This document shows positions 1 to 12,349 of a DNA stretch of 64,000 bases, piece after piece. Within the stretch, counting starts at the first letter, position 1, and each line of letters opens with the position of its first letter. Under the pieces are notes generated by a model that did not search any database, was not told the origin of the DNA, and saw nothing but the letters and a program-made list of their open reading frames with translations. A program made the translations under genes and the position numbers. The stretch is from Atherix ibis. Its lineage: Eukaryota; Arthropoda; Insecta; Diptera; Athericidae. The stretch is taken from positions 891,811 to 955,810 of the forward strand of contig OY282605.1 of the NCBI GenBank assembly GCA_958298945.1. The letters run 5' to 3'.

Positions 1-684
1 CTCATCTTTCTCCCGATGCGATATTATACGTTTTTAGCGAAAATATTCTGCCTTCCATTTTAGCTTTGGTTAGGATTTGATTTCGTCCAACGATACTGGG
101 CCTAAAAACGCATTCCAAGTGCGTGTGATTCACCCCCTCCCCCCTCCTCTTAGACATTAAATATTTACAAAGAATTTTTATGGATAATTCGAAAGTTACT
201 CAGACCTATTATGTGCAAGAAATTTCGCCCAACTCCATTCTTATTGATAATTTCATTTTGATTTTCAATTTAAAAAGCCATTCTACCAGTAGATGTTAAC
301 GAATCAAACTAATTACCGAAATATGTACAAGATATACTTTTAGGGTAGATTCGCACTATAGTTAAAAATATTTCTGAATCAAAATGATCAAATTAAAAAG
401 ATTTAAAAACAAATTAGAATTAATTAAAATAGTCTCCAAATAAGTATAAATTTTAAAAAAATTCTATTAAACAAAATAACGAAAGTGAACTTACAGCGAC
501 AATTAGGGGTGAGTTGCTAAATAAAATAGTGCCTATTTTAACCCCATCTGTTTTCACTTTCAATTAAAATAAAAAAATTTTAATCCATCAACAATATTTT
601 ACTACATGTCAGATGGTTCAAAACTTAACTAATTTTTTTTTCATTACCGAAAACTATAAAAAAGTGGGAATTTATATATTTAAG
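1..684. other. AT-rich non-coding DNA
   Basis: No convincing reading frame, RNA gene or repeat structure is seen. It ends where similarity to the Jockey-like LINE copies elsewhere in the window begins. Confidence 0.5.
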
Positions 685-1535
685 GGGGGAGGGGCATCAA
701 CAATTTTATGGAAGATCTTGGATTGTAAGAGCTGAACGCGATAGGAATTGGAGCGTTTCGTTGAACACCAAACTTCAATTCCATATGACCAAATTGGTTT
801 TATAATTTTATTGTATTTTAAAAGTTTTCTTTTGATTGATTTTTAGTTTCAAGCGTTTGTCCAGTAGTCGAAGAAGTTGTAAATAACATCTAATGGCTTT
901 TTTAGTCTATTATGTTGGTTTCTTGTTAATCGCTTGTCCAAGTAAAGTCACAAATAACGTACTCTATCGTATTGTGGAATCATGTTACTATTAAGTTATA
1001 AAGGTTTTCCTTGATAAAGTGTGAAAGTAATGTGAGCACTCTTCTGTTCATTTACCCTCACTCTTCATCTCTTAAACTAGGATTGAAGGTTGTGGAGATG
1101 GGATTGTAAATTATTGAAAGCTATGCCAGGCAGCAAGTATGGTCGTATCATTTGGATAAGTGGCAATGATAGTTTTAGGTTCAGATGGAATGTCATGGGT
1201 ATAAATATTATATAAAATGGGATCAACAATACTAGCTTGTGGGACTCCGGTTAGAATAGGATATATTTCCGAGGAAGAAAGCTATTGAGTTTTCAGAGGA
1301 GTCCAGGATACCACACCCGATCAAAAGCTTGGGAGATATCTAAAAATACTCCTGGACAATAACCTTTCCTCTCAAAAGAGGATGCAATATGATCAACAAT
1401 GCGATGGCATTGCTGGATTGTGAGGTGTTCAGATCGAAAGAGAATTTTTTTCATTCACTAGGTCTGGGTAGAGTCACTTTAATGGGAGTTTTTCAAAAAT
1501 AGGCTGATAGGTCTATAGGAGTTGTCAATATTAAT
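685..1535 (-). mobile_element. Jockey-like LINE fragment, copy 1 (decayed)
   Basis: Read on the minus strand, this stretch matches the plus-strand LINE at 36890-38272 and the minus-strand LINE at 59921-61075 over most of its length; for example, all three carry the block around 'catcaacaatttta' and the block around 'ccggttagaatagg'. It covers the middle and 3' part of a reverse-transcriptase ORF but is full of stops and indels, so it is a dead copy. The 3' side (low coordinate) breaks off in a G-run near 685. Boundaries are approximate. Confidence 0.7.
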
Positions 1536-2850
1536 TATGAATTTGTTCAAAACGGTTAATAGGAACGGATGATTTATTGTTTGTTTTGGTATTTTTTCCT
1601 TTATTAATTTGACTTCTGATCGGAACAAGACTTAAAAAGGTAAAGAGTGCAACCAACTTACAAAAAATACCTCATTTTTATTTGAAAAGTTCGACACCTT
1701 AACCGATGAACTCAACTCTAAACTCAATTGATTAGAAGGGTCATAGCACTGCATTTGAACTGACATAGACTATTTTATATGAAATAATCGGTTTTTGCCC
1801 TTACATTATCATTCTTGTTTGGATCATTTTATCAAACAAGAAATCCTACGTTTTGGCGATCATAACCACATACTCGTAGCGATGACTTACTGACTGACTA
1901 TGTCACCAAGTGCATTCATCAAAACGCATTCGCCGAATATTTGTCGCACTGTTCTATATGCTGTTAACATTTAAAGAAGTGAGCACAAAAAACTAGCCTT
2001 GGACACCCGAGTACAGTGCGATAAGTATACCCCGTCTAAGGCTGGAACTGAGCACGAAAATATTTGGTCCGATACGGTTTTATGTCGTTCAGGTTGGTTC
2101 ATTTCAATTTTCTTCCTCTGAGTTGCGAGTATAATCAAGCGCAAAATCACGCTACTCCATCTGAATACCAATGAGAGGGACAATCGTCGAGTTTTATGGA
2201 CCTGCAGACCCAACACCTTACCTTAAGCAACAATGCACATAACGTCAGTGTTTCTCACACGAAATTTGAAGCATTCAACTCCTCCGGTACAGTCTCAATC
2301 TTTTGATGACCACCGCATGCACACTCGTGATACCCTTGTGGATGATTTTTCTCCATACCAATCAAACTCATAACATCGTTTTTTGACACTGCATCAAAGG
2401 GTCCTTCTCACTCATAATCGGCATTTAATGATGACAATGTGACGGAATCTCAATTCAACTTGTCCGCTTCACCTGGGATTGCATAACCAGAACATGTACA
2501 CAAAATTTTTAGTTTCATCACAGAGCATTGTTAAAAATATTCCAAAATTATGCAAAAAAATCTACCGCTAAAAATAAAGGATTTTTCTTCAAATAACAAT
2601 GCCCTTCCATAATGCCGGAAGCTAACTCTTAGCCATACTGACTGTAACTGGATTCATAACCGAATTTCATCGATTCTAAATATTACTTGATATTTATTTT
2701 GAATAATGATTTTTATATATTATGTTTAATTGAAAATATAATATTATATATATTAAGTGTGATTTTGATTTCGATTTTCGTAAGGCTGCCATATAAAATG
2801 ACATTCAAAATGTGAAAATCTTTTGACAACACAACGAACTGAAGTGAAAA
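1536..2850. other. non-coding DNA without recognised features
   Basis: Only short frames occur, with no family resemblance that I can see. The stretch 2670-2760 is extremely A/T-rich. Confidence 0.4.
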
Positions 2851-2877
2851 ATTAGAAATATGACCCAAAGCCGGCGA
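2851..2877 (+). repeat. 27-bp direct repeat flanking satellite array, left copy
   Basis: This 27-bp sequence begins attagaaat and ends cggcga, and recurs with three differences at 3952-3978, immediately after the satellite array. The pair brackets the array exactly. Confidence 0.75.
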
Positions 2878-2879
2878 CT

Positions 2880-3950
2880 AAATTTGCTAGTAAAAATTTG
2901 AGTAAACATTTGTCAGTAAAAATTTGTCAGTAAAAATATCAGTAAAAATTTCAGCAAAAATTTAATTTGTCAGTAAAAATTTCATTAAAAAATTTCAGTA
3001 AAAATTTGTTAGTAAAAATATTTCAGTAAAAATATCAGTAAAAAATTTCAGTAAAAATTTCTGTAAAAATTTGTCAACAAATATTTCCAGTAAAAAATTT
3101 CTGTAAAAACTTAAGTAAAATTATGTCACTAAAAATTATTAGTAAAAAAATTCAGTAAAATTATGTCAGTACAAATTGCATTAAAAAAGTTCAGTAAAAA
3201 TTTGTTAGTAAAAATTTGTCAGTAAAAATTTGTCAGTAAAAATTTGTCAGTAAAAATTTGTCAGTAATAATTGGTCAGAAAAAATTTCAGTCAAAATTTC
3301 AGTTAAAATATCAGTAAAAATTTATCACTAAAAATTCGTTAGTAAAAATTTTAGTAAAAATATGTCAGTAAAAAAATTCAGTAAAATTATGTCAGTTAAA
3401 ATTGCATTAACAATTTGTTAATAAAAATTTGTCAGTAAAAATTTGTCAGAAAAAATTTCAGTAAAAATTTGTCAGTAAAAATATCATTAAAAATTTATCA
3501 TGAAAAATTCTTTAGTAAAAATGTTAGTAAAAATATCAGTAAAAATTTAAGTAAAAATTTCATTAAAAAATTTCAGTAAAAATTTGTTAGTAAAAATTTG
3601 TCAGTAAAAATTTGTCAGTAAAAATTTGTCGTAAAAAATTTCAGCAAAAATTTATCAGTAAAAATTTATCAGTAAAAAATATCAGTAAAAATTTCAGTAA
3701 AATTATGTCAGTAAAAATATCAGTAAAAAACATCAGTAAAAATTTCAGTAAAATTATGTCAGTAAAAATATCATTAAAAAATTTCAGTAAAAATTTGTTA
3801 GTAAAAATTTTCAGTAAAAATTTGTCAGTAAAAATTTACCACTAAAAATTTGTTAGTTAAAATTTTAGTAAAAATATATCAGTAAAAATATCAGTAAAAA
3901 GTATCAGTAAAAATATCAGCAAAATTATGTCAGTAAAAATTTTATTAAAA
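2880..3950 (+). repeat. 14-bp satellite array, family 1 (array 1)
   Basis: The array consists of head-to-tail degenerate units of about 14 bp with consensus tcagtaaaaatttg. The cleanest run, near 3205-3265, has several exact consecutive units. Elsewhere units are shortened or altered (cagtaaaatta, cattaaaaaatt). The same family and orientation recurs at 7815-9070. Open frames inside it, such as 3612-3845, are Lys/Ser/Ile/Asn-rich translations of the repeat and not genes. Confidence 0.9.
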
Positions 3951-3951
3951 A

Positions 3952-3978
3952 ATTAGAAATGTGGCCCAAAGTCGGCGA
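3952..3978 (+). repeat. 27-bp direct repeat flanking satellite array, right copy
   Basis: This is the partner of 2851-2877, with 24 of 27 positions identical by eye, directly abutting the end of the array. Confidence 0.75.
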
Positions 3979-4111
3979 GCGGCGAGTAATTTGTTTTCGT
4001 TACTCTCTGCAATTGTGTTAAAACTCTTTTAATTGTGAAGTTTCGAAAAATTTTGACAGCACTTTTTCGGTCGCTCCAGCCTTATGCTTGCAATCAACTG
4101 TTTAAGAACCA

Positions 4112-4232
4112 AAAAGCTTTAAAAGCTTCTGTCGCACCTTCTTATCACAACCGGAAGTTTGACGTTTTAAAATTATATACGTCAAACTTCCGGTTGTGAT
4201 AAGAAGGTGCGACAGAATCTTTTAAAGCTTTT
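4112..4232. repeat. near-perfect palindrome / foldback element
   Basis: Arms 4112-4165 and 4179-4232 are reverse complements with very few mismatches, separated by 13 bp (4166-4178). The inner half of each arm contains cttccggttgtgataagaag or its complement. The size and symmetry fit a small foldback/MITE; no target duplication was identified with confidence. Confidence 0.85.
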
Positions 4233-5622
4233 TTTTAATTATATATATTAATTTTAAGAAATTAAAATTTTTAGATTAAATATTATATTAAGAAAATAAT
4301 ATTGAATTTCGAAATGCAAAAGTGAAAAATGCTTTATTTCTTTTCACTGGGAGAGCGAGAAATGCACCAAAATAAATAAGAGACAATTCCAATGAAAGAT
4401 CAATTTTGTCGTGCAATTAAATGAGCAGAAACTCTTGGTTGAGTTGAGATCTTACGTTCAGCATTCGTAATTGACACTGTGTCCGATCACTGATGGTGCA
4501 TGTACGACTAAATGTTTCCTTACACCGATCCACGGAAACACATTCATTTTGTTGTCAATCCAATGAATCAGTTTCTTTTTTGCTCAATTCAGGCGATTAT
4601 TAATGTTTTGTTAATTAAATCCTACACGGTCTATGGACATTCCTACACAACAGCATATTTTGAATTTTCTCCTATTCGCTGGACTGCGGTGTAATTTACT
4701 CGAACTAGCCGCGGCCAACTATACGAATTCTTCTTAGAACGAAACTGAAATGTACAAATACGAACAACAGAGGTGCAACTGATGTCATTGGGATCGATGC
4801 AAAATGCTAGAGTGCCTGAACACCGAACTATTCGAGAAATTTGATCAAATCGATCGGCCGATCGATCCATCATCAAAACATTCAACTTTTTACAGGTGAA
4901 CTGTAGTTCTGGTGGAAAGTGGCTGTTTTTGTCCATGGTTGGGCGCAGCGAGCCAGCAGCAGACAATGCTACGCTTGACCGATGAGGCATGTGGATCAGT
5001 GCGGCATCTGCGGTAACTATGCTGTTGGGGCAACCATCAAACAAGGGATTGCCGACAACTGACTTTGATATCGTCTGACATGAGCGCGCCAACTACCGGC
5101 GAACCAATAAAATTCAACATAAACTGGAACAATATCTAGTCGTATGTGCCCCAAATCTCCCCATAAACCGCACCGATATTAACGGCGTGCGCGATTCAAG
5201 TTAATTATTGACGTCAACCGTAGTTCAGTCTCGTTTCGGAGGATCGAGTTGGATAGGCGAAGGGAGCACGTCCATATTGACGAAGCGATGTAGACTTCAG
5301 AATTGAAATTTCAAAGGAATCTTGTTTGGGAATTTCAATTATCCGCACCACTAATAGGCGCAAATGTGCTCTAATTACGAAATCTCCAATACGGGCAGGA
5401 TTTCGTAGTCCAGAATAAGTGAACTCGCTTGTTTAGTAATAAGTAACTGAGATTGTTCCTGCATAGTTTGCGAAGCTAATTAGACTCTCGCTGGAATTGA
5501 CTTACGACCAAACGGAAAGGCTTAACGGCGACTACAGTTTCTTCAAGTCGGAACACGGCATGACACGGCATAGCATGGTAAAAGGAATGAGGAGGAATTT
5601 CATTAAGCAAATGCCAACTCAC
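4233..5622. other. non-coding; probably intron 3' of the zinc-finger exon
   Basis: On the minus strand this lies directly downstream of the splice donor at 5621-5622. I looked for the remaining zinc-finger coding sequence (C-x2-C fingers) and saw none, so the next exon is probably beyond the window. The 4640-5090 frame on the minus strand has no recognisable domain. Confidence 0.45.
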
Positions 5623-6119
5623 CTGTTCATGCTTCTTGAGGTAACCAAGTCGTGGAAATGATTTATCACAGAATTGACACTGATAAGACCCGTCGGAGGT
5701 GGTTTTAATGCCATCGGCTGTCATCTTTTCCGATTTGCTCGCGTCCCTTTCGATTTTTCGCATTTTCACCGGAGCTTTACTGTCACCGAGCCGAGTGCGA
5801 TGAGCCGCCACCACCCGACTGCTGTCGCTACCGTTCAGTACTGCACGACGGCTTTCGTCATTCGAATCGGCAACTTCGTCCTCTTCTCCGTCTTCCCCGT
5901 TCCCGTCTGCTCCAGATCCATTCGACGCTGTTGTCATCTTCCCACGATGGCCCTTTCTAAGACGATTATTTTCAACTTCATCAATTTCCCGTTGCTCAGC
6001 GTGTACAAGGTGATGGTGATGATGGTGCAGGTGGTGTTGGTGTATCAACGAGTTTGGGGTCGCGGCGCCCTCTGACATTGATGGTGAATAACTAGACGAT
6101 GTGTGCGTTGAATACAAAT
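5623..6119 (-). CDS. internal exon of an Oaz/ZNF423-521-type C2H2 zinc-finger protein
   Basis: This is one exon of a multi-finger transcription factor. On the minus strand a pyrimidine-rich tract ending in ttcttag precedes it (AG at 6120-6121), and it ends cag|gtgagt (GT at 5621-5622). The exon is 497 nt: two bases complete a split codon, then 165 codons. The peptide runs through a His-rich tract, an acidic Gly/Glu/Asp tract and a basic Lys-rich tract to a C2H2 half-finger, YQCQFCDKSFPRLGYLKKHE. This matches the first finger after the acidic N-terminus of ZNF423/ZNF521 and insect Oaz, known as BMP/SMAD- and EBF-interacting nuclear factors. Both Cys and the first His are here; the second His must come from the next exon. 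The remaining exons are not in view. The family assignment rests on this finger, and another related C2H2 gene is possible. Confidence 0.72.
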
Positions 6120-7800
6120 CTAAGAAAAATAAACAATGAGCTTTTATTAAAAATAATCCAAATTGAAAGTATATACATTTAAACACTCTTAAATACATTC
6201 TCAGACTTTTTAGAAATTTTACGTTTCACCCTTTTCCATGTTTGCCATATTGAAGGGTTTTTACTGTTCACCCTTATACTTGATCGGTTTACTTGTTAAA
6301 CATTTAATGTACCTATCAGAAGGGAAGTACAAAAAACGTTCACTAATGCTAAAAGCAGATTTCCTTGATAATAATCGCGACGATTTCAACTAAAGTAATT
6401 CCCAAATTTGATATGGAAAAATTACCAATTTCTCTCATCTTTCTTTCAATATTTTATGAGAAAAAAAATTTGAATTTAAGATTAAATCGCATTTGCTAAA
6501 AAACAAAATTTACATTCAAATTTTCATAAAAACTGCACTGCAATTTAGGTGATAAGGTAACTTTCAATCTTGTAGGAAAAATAATTGATTTCAAAATAAA
6601 TAAACAAACGGAATTTTTTAAGAAATTGGATGATTTCAGAATAGTTACTATTGAAAAAGCAACGCACTCAATAGCTATCACCCTTGAATGAGTAAAAGTG
6701 TAACCAAACAAGTTGTCATATTCCTTGGGATCACAAGGTGCTGGCTAACATATAAGACCAATTGAAACGGGCCAGGCCGGCCGTTGTGCAAATGTGATGA
6801 CATAAAGCGGACCAGAGAGTGTACTTCATTGTAGTAGATCGGAATGGAATGGGTTGATTCACTTCCTTTTGGCCTTCATTAAAATCTTTCAATTAAGTGT
6901 GCCTACGCGACAAGTGGACATGATATGGAATTGATGCGACACATCGATGGGGTCATTAAGAAGGGGACAACGAGACGGTTGTCCGTTCACAGGTTCTGCT
7001 TATGTTTGCTTGCCGTTTTCTTAATTGATTCGATTGGATTCGGGAAGTGAGGTCGACCGGAGATGCTATGCTGATGGTGATGGCGTTCAAGATGGTGATA
7101 CTAATCCCGATGCCCATATCAATAGTCGTGGTGGTGGGCTGGCGGGACTGCACCGCGCATTCTAATGAGTGCTTGAGTATTAATTACTAGCGAGTGCGTT
7201 CCATCGAGATTCCGATTTTGGGTTGTTGGCGTTTTCTGATGATATTGTCTTAATTGTCGTTTCCCTTCGGTCTAATTGTTTTCGACGCCTTCGAGAATCT
7301 CATCGTTCTCATAACGAGTAGAAGATTCAGCTTAGCTCAATTCAGTTTAGATACTAGCACGATGGTAATCCAAATGGTCACAGTGCGGAAAAAGAGGGAA
7401 GGCTGATGGCACAAGCAATAACAGTTATAGTGGTGCACTTATTACTCAAACTAATTTAATTAGTCCGACACTATTCCGTGTTGTTTTAAGTGTCCACATT
7501 GCGATGAGTGTGGTGCGGCAATATTGGCACGAGTGTTCACTGACCAGTCAATATTGCATAGCGGCTTCTTAACAATTTTTGGCTAACTTCCTTTCCACTA
7601 ATGTTAATGTGCCGAATTAAAATTCGTGTAATTTGATTACGTTGTCTTATCTAAATCGTCGGTACTTTGATCTACAATCAACAAGTGCCGAAATTACACT
7701 GTAATTATTGTTCGGTAAGTCCATGTTGTCTTGTTCCCAATAATTCATCTACAACAATACTACTTACACGAGTTTATTAGCCTTAATAAAATTTAAGAAA
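6120..7800. other. non-coding; probably intron 5' of the zinc-finger exon
   Basis: It begins with the splice acceptor and branch region of the exon on the minus strand. No second exon with matching splice sites was recognised. Confidence 0.45.
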
Positions 7801-7814
7801 AATCTCAGATAGGA

Positions 7815-9070
7815 ACTTTCAGTAAAAATTTGTTAGTCAAACTTTTCAGAAAAACTTGAGAGTAAAAATTTGTTAGTAAAAATTTGTCAATAAAAAATTT
7901 ATCAATAAAAATTTGTCTGTAAAAATTTTCAGTAAAAATTTCAGTAAAATTTGCGAGCAAAAATTTGTTACTAAAAATTTCAGTAAAATTTGTCAATAAA
8001 AAATTTTTCAATAAAAATTTGTCAATAAACATTTTTAGTAAAAATGCCCGTAAAATTTGTCAGTAAAAAATCGTTAGTAAAATTTTCAGCATAAATTTCA
8101 GTGCGTAAAAAATTTCGGTAAAAATTTGTCAGTAAAAATTTTCAGTAAAAACTTAAGTAAACTTATTTCAGTAAAAAAATTCAGTAAAAATTTGTCAGTA
8201 AAAATTTTCAGTAAAAATTTTCAGTAAAAATTTAAGTAAACTTATTTCAGTAAAAATTTGTCAGTAAAAAATTTATGTAAAAAGGTTCAGTAAAAATTTG
8301 ACATTAAAAATTTGTAAGTAAAAAATTGTCAGTTAAAATTTTCACTAAAAATTTTTAATAAAAATTGTCAGTAGAAAATTTCAGTAAAAATTTGCCAGTA
8401 AAAATTTATCAATAAAAAATTTCAGTAAAAAATTCAGCAAAAATTTGTCATTAAAAAATTTCAGTAAAAAGCTGCCAGCAAAAATTTCATTAAAAAATTT
8501 CAATAAAAATTGGTCAGTAAAAATTCGTCAATTAAAATTTTCAGTAAACATATTCAGTAAAAATTTGTTAGTAAAAATTTGTCAGTAAAAATTTCATTAA
8601 AAAATTTCAATAAAAATTTCATTAAAACATTTCAGTAAAAATTTGCCAGTAAAAAGTTGCCAGTAAAAATTTCATTAAAAATTTTCAGTAAAAAAGTCCA
8701 GTAACAATTTGGCATTTTAATAATTTGTCAGTAAAAATTTCATTTTAATAAAAAGTGTCGGTAAAAATTTTTATTAAAAAATTGTCAGTAAAAATTTGTC
8801 AGTAAAAACTTGTCAGTAAAAATTTCAGTAAAAAATTCAGCAAAAATTTGTCATTAAAATATTTCAGTAAAAAGTTACCAGTAAAAATTTCATTAAAAAA
8901 TTTCAATAAAAATTTGTCAGTAAAAATTTTCAGTAAAAAAGTTTAGTAAAAATTTGGCATTAAAAATTTGTCAGTAAAAGTTTGTCAGTAAAAATTTTCA
9001 CTAAAAAATTTTAATAAAAATTTTCAGTAGAAAATTTCAGTAAAAATTTGTCAGCAAAAAGTTTTTGTTA
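7815..9070 (+). repeat. 14-bp satellite array, family 1 (array 2)
   Basis: It has the same unit (cagtaaaaatttgt and variants) and orientation as 2880-3950, with comparable degeneracy. Many units carry catt, aagt or gcca in place of cagt. The flanking 27-bp repeats seen at array 1 are not visible here. Any long frame in it is a repeat translation. Confidence 0.9.
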
Positions 9071-12000
9071 AGTTTTTAAGTAAAGTTTTCCTAAAAAATG
9101 TTCAGTTAAAAAAATAACCTCCAGTCTACCAAGAATAATGATTTTTGTTTGTTTTGGGTGTTTTTGATTTTCTTTATCAAATATTGACCCTCGCAGTGCC
9201 CCTCCTGAGAACGAAATAAAGTTCTTACTTTGACAAATGATTTTGACATTTTGTTTAGTGCTAGTCGATGTGCTGTTAAAAGTAGAAAACGAGTCCTTAT
9301 TGAGACAAATGAGATTTTTTGCAGAGTCCAAAAGGAAAGCGTTGCTAAACAAATAGCCGCCACCAATCTCTGTCTTCCAAAATATTTATCCTCTGCTGGA
9401 TAAGCACTGTTGGCAACATTCCTATGTTCTCGCCCTTACATTATTTCCTTCTTGTTCGTTCCGTTATTTATTTTGTCACTAATAAATTTTGGGAACGAAT
9501 GAATATATTTTCCACATTATCACATCTTAAGGAGGTCCGCTTTTTTCACATTTGCACAGCTCACTCTTTAACCGAATTTGTTTTTTCTTATAAAAAGATT
9601 GCGTTCCATTATTGCACTGACTGGTTACGGTTCTACTGAACCCTCACAATTGCGAACTGTAGCAAATCGTACACCTTCCCTACTATCACCACCAGCTACC
9701 ACAGAAAGCACACACTAAGTTCGGAAGTGTATCCTCGAGAAATTCGAATGCTGCCGCAGTCTTCGGAGTTGAGATGGTTTTCGCCAAATAGTGTGTGCGA
9801 GATGCTATTAGGAAGACGGATGGTTTCAACGCAGGCAGATATAAACGTACATCGAAAAGGGGTGTAGCGGATTATTATACGCGAATTATCGTACAAGAAC
9901 TTCGACATAAGGACTTCATCATAAGGATTCATAGTAGATTGATGGCCGGATTTCCATTACGATGTTGTGATTTTTATGTTCTCATTACTTCTTGCCGTTC
10001 AATTCGACATTTGCACATATAATAACACTGCCCCGTCCTCCCGTCTTCCCCTTGAGCTTTTACCTTATATTAACATCATATGTCAAGGAGCATACGATCA
10101 TAATATAAATATTATTCTCAACAATACCTTTTATTTTAGCGAATTAACCTTAATTTTCTGTGTTTCAACATTCAACACCATTTTTTTGCCAATATGTTAC
10201 ACTCGTTATACGAGGATTTTTTTCAATATGCAAAAAGACGATGTGATTGATTGATCGGCAACCGCTATACAATACATACGCTCAAATAGACCATCAACAG
10301 TCCTTTTAGCTTAAAAAATATGACGCCGTAATTTTTGCGGTAATTTAACAGGAAATTGACGTGCTCTGATTAGGAGAAACACTTTTACATTAAATTACCT
10401 TGTCTAATAATGGATTCTTCTTACTGTCGAGATAAAAGGTTCCTAATCTAATTGGTATAATTGGCCCACTTAGATAGTGTTATTAAATTATTTATTATTT
10501 CTGAAACTTTTATGCCTCTAGCATTTTCTAGGCAATATGATAATACGGGGCAGATTTTTAAATTCCGTCAACTTCATGAAGAACATATTTTTAAAAAAAA
10601 TTCCTTCTCCCTTTTAAATATTTTAAAAACTATAATAATTATTATATCTTTAAAAGAAATGAGAGATATTAAAGTAAAAGGGATTAATTTTAGAAAGTAT
10701 TTTTAATTGTGATACGAAAATAATCAGAAACGAAACGATAGTACAGGAATTTTTCTTTTATTTACTATATTAGAAAGTATCTATCATTTAGATAAAAAAT
10801 TGTATTTTTATTTATAGTAGAAAAACAAGAAGAGTTTTTTGTTTTATTTTACTAGTTAAGCAAATGCAATTTTGAAAACATCTTCAAAAATTTTGTACAA
10901 AGTTAAATTTGAATAATTTTCAAATATCGTTCCTTTTCTAAAATTTGATGGTATTTAGTAGAAAAAATTATTATACGAGTTATGACACTGAGAATATGCA
11001 ATTAATTTGCGAAAATATTGAATAAAATCGGAAGGATATCAGATTGGAAAAAAAAACAACTAGAAACCGTGTTAATACGCAGTTACCTGAATTGAGTCAA
11101 AATTACCATTTTTTAAAAATTATTATTAAAAGCTGTCCAAATTATATTTTTTCTTAAGTATTAAAACCCAATAAAATATATTTTTTTTACTATTTAAGAG
11201 AATAGTTTTTTAAAAGTTTTAATTTATGATCATTTCCAAAAAAAAATTAGTAATAATAAAAAACAACTTCCTGTAACTAAGATCATAATTTTTATCATAA
11301 AGAATTTCTTTTCTTTTTTTAATTTATTTGTAAAACAAAATTTTTACTTATTGCTAGTTAAAAAGTATTTATTTAATAATAACACATTTAAGTATTTTTT
11401 TTTGTCAAAGCAAAATTTTCTTTTCTTATAAATTTTAACTTTAAAAAATAATTTTCTCTCCTAAAACATCATTTTAAAATGTATTTAATGTTATTGTTTA
11501 AAGCAAGCTTTTAATAAAGATTCAATTTCATAGTAGCAAATTTAAATAAAATATTTTATTTTTATAAATTTTCCAATAATTCAAATATTAGATATTGTCC
11601 GTAAATCTTTAAACACAAACTTTCAATTGTTAAACATTAAGTCAAAATTTTAAATAGTATTTTTTTTTAAATATTTGTTCAAGTTTTGTACCAAAAAAAA
11701 AATATGTTGAATAAAATTATTTTCTCTGAGATGAAAAAGGATCTTTTCTCTGAGATGAAATAGAAAATATTGAAAATCTCTTAGATAATAGTTAATTAAT
11801 TTATTTGTTTAAAAATTGAAAAAAAAAAATTAAATAATAAAAATCACAAAGCTACCAATTAACGTACCATTATTATTTTCTTTGTTTTGTTGAATTTTTT
11901 CAATGAGAGTCTCTAGCCTAGAACTGGGACCACGATACATAAGCTTTAATGCCATTTTATGTTCTGATATATTTATTTTAAAATTTATCCCCTCCCCCAC

Positions 12001-12349
12001 TAAACACCACTCCTTTCTAAATAATTTTAATTGTCCTTAATAAGAGTTAATTTGTGAAAAAAATACCAACAAAAATGGTATAAATGTTTTCTCTCTTCTT
12101 TTTTTTTAAACTTAACACTTTATCATAGTAGTGCACAAATAGTTTTATTAACATTAATAACAGTAATCATCAATTATAACTACTACTCGGAATAAATAAC
12201 TTTTCTAACAGTAAAAAAGCACATAATTTTAATGATAATAAAAAATTCACAATGTTTTTAAGTTGAAAATCCAGAAAATTAAATTTGAATTATTGTTTTT
12301 TTTTAAATGTTTTTATTTTATTTGAATTTTAGCGCCGGCTAATATATAA
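9071..12349. other. AT-rich non-coding DNA
   Basis: There is no supportable gene. From about 10300 to 12330 the sequence is dominated by homopolymeric A and T runs. A local direct duplication of about 20 bp (ttttctctgagatgaaa) occurs near 11725-11765. Confidence 0.5.

Noticed and set aside
3612..3845. Lys/Ser/Ile-rich ORF, with similar ones at 7805-8032 and 20044-20412
   Set aside because: These are translations of the 14-bp satellites.
4643..5092. 149-residue minus-strand ORF near the zinc-finger exon
   Set aside because: No C2H2 pattern, no fitting splice sites and no recognisable domain; probably intronic.
2880..9070. Short regularly spaced repeats as a CRISPR array
   Set aside because: Units are contiguous 14-mers without unique spacers, degenerate, and in an insect genome.
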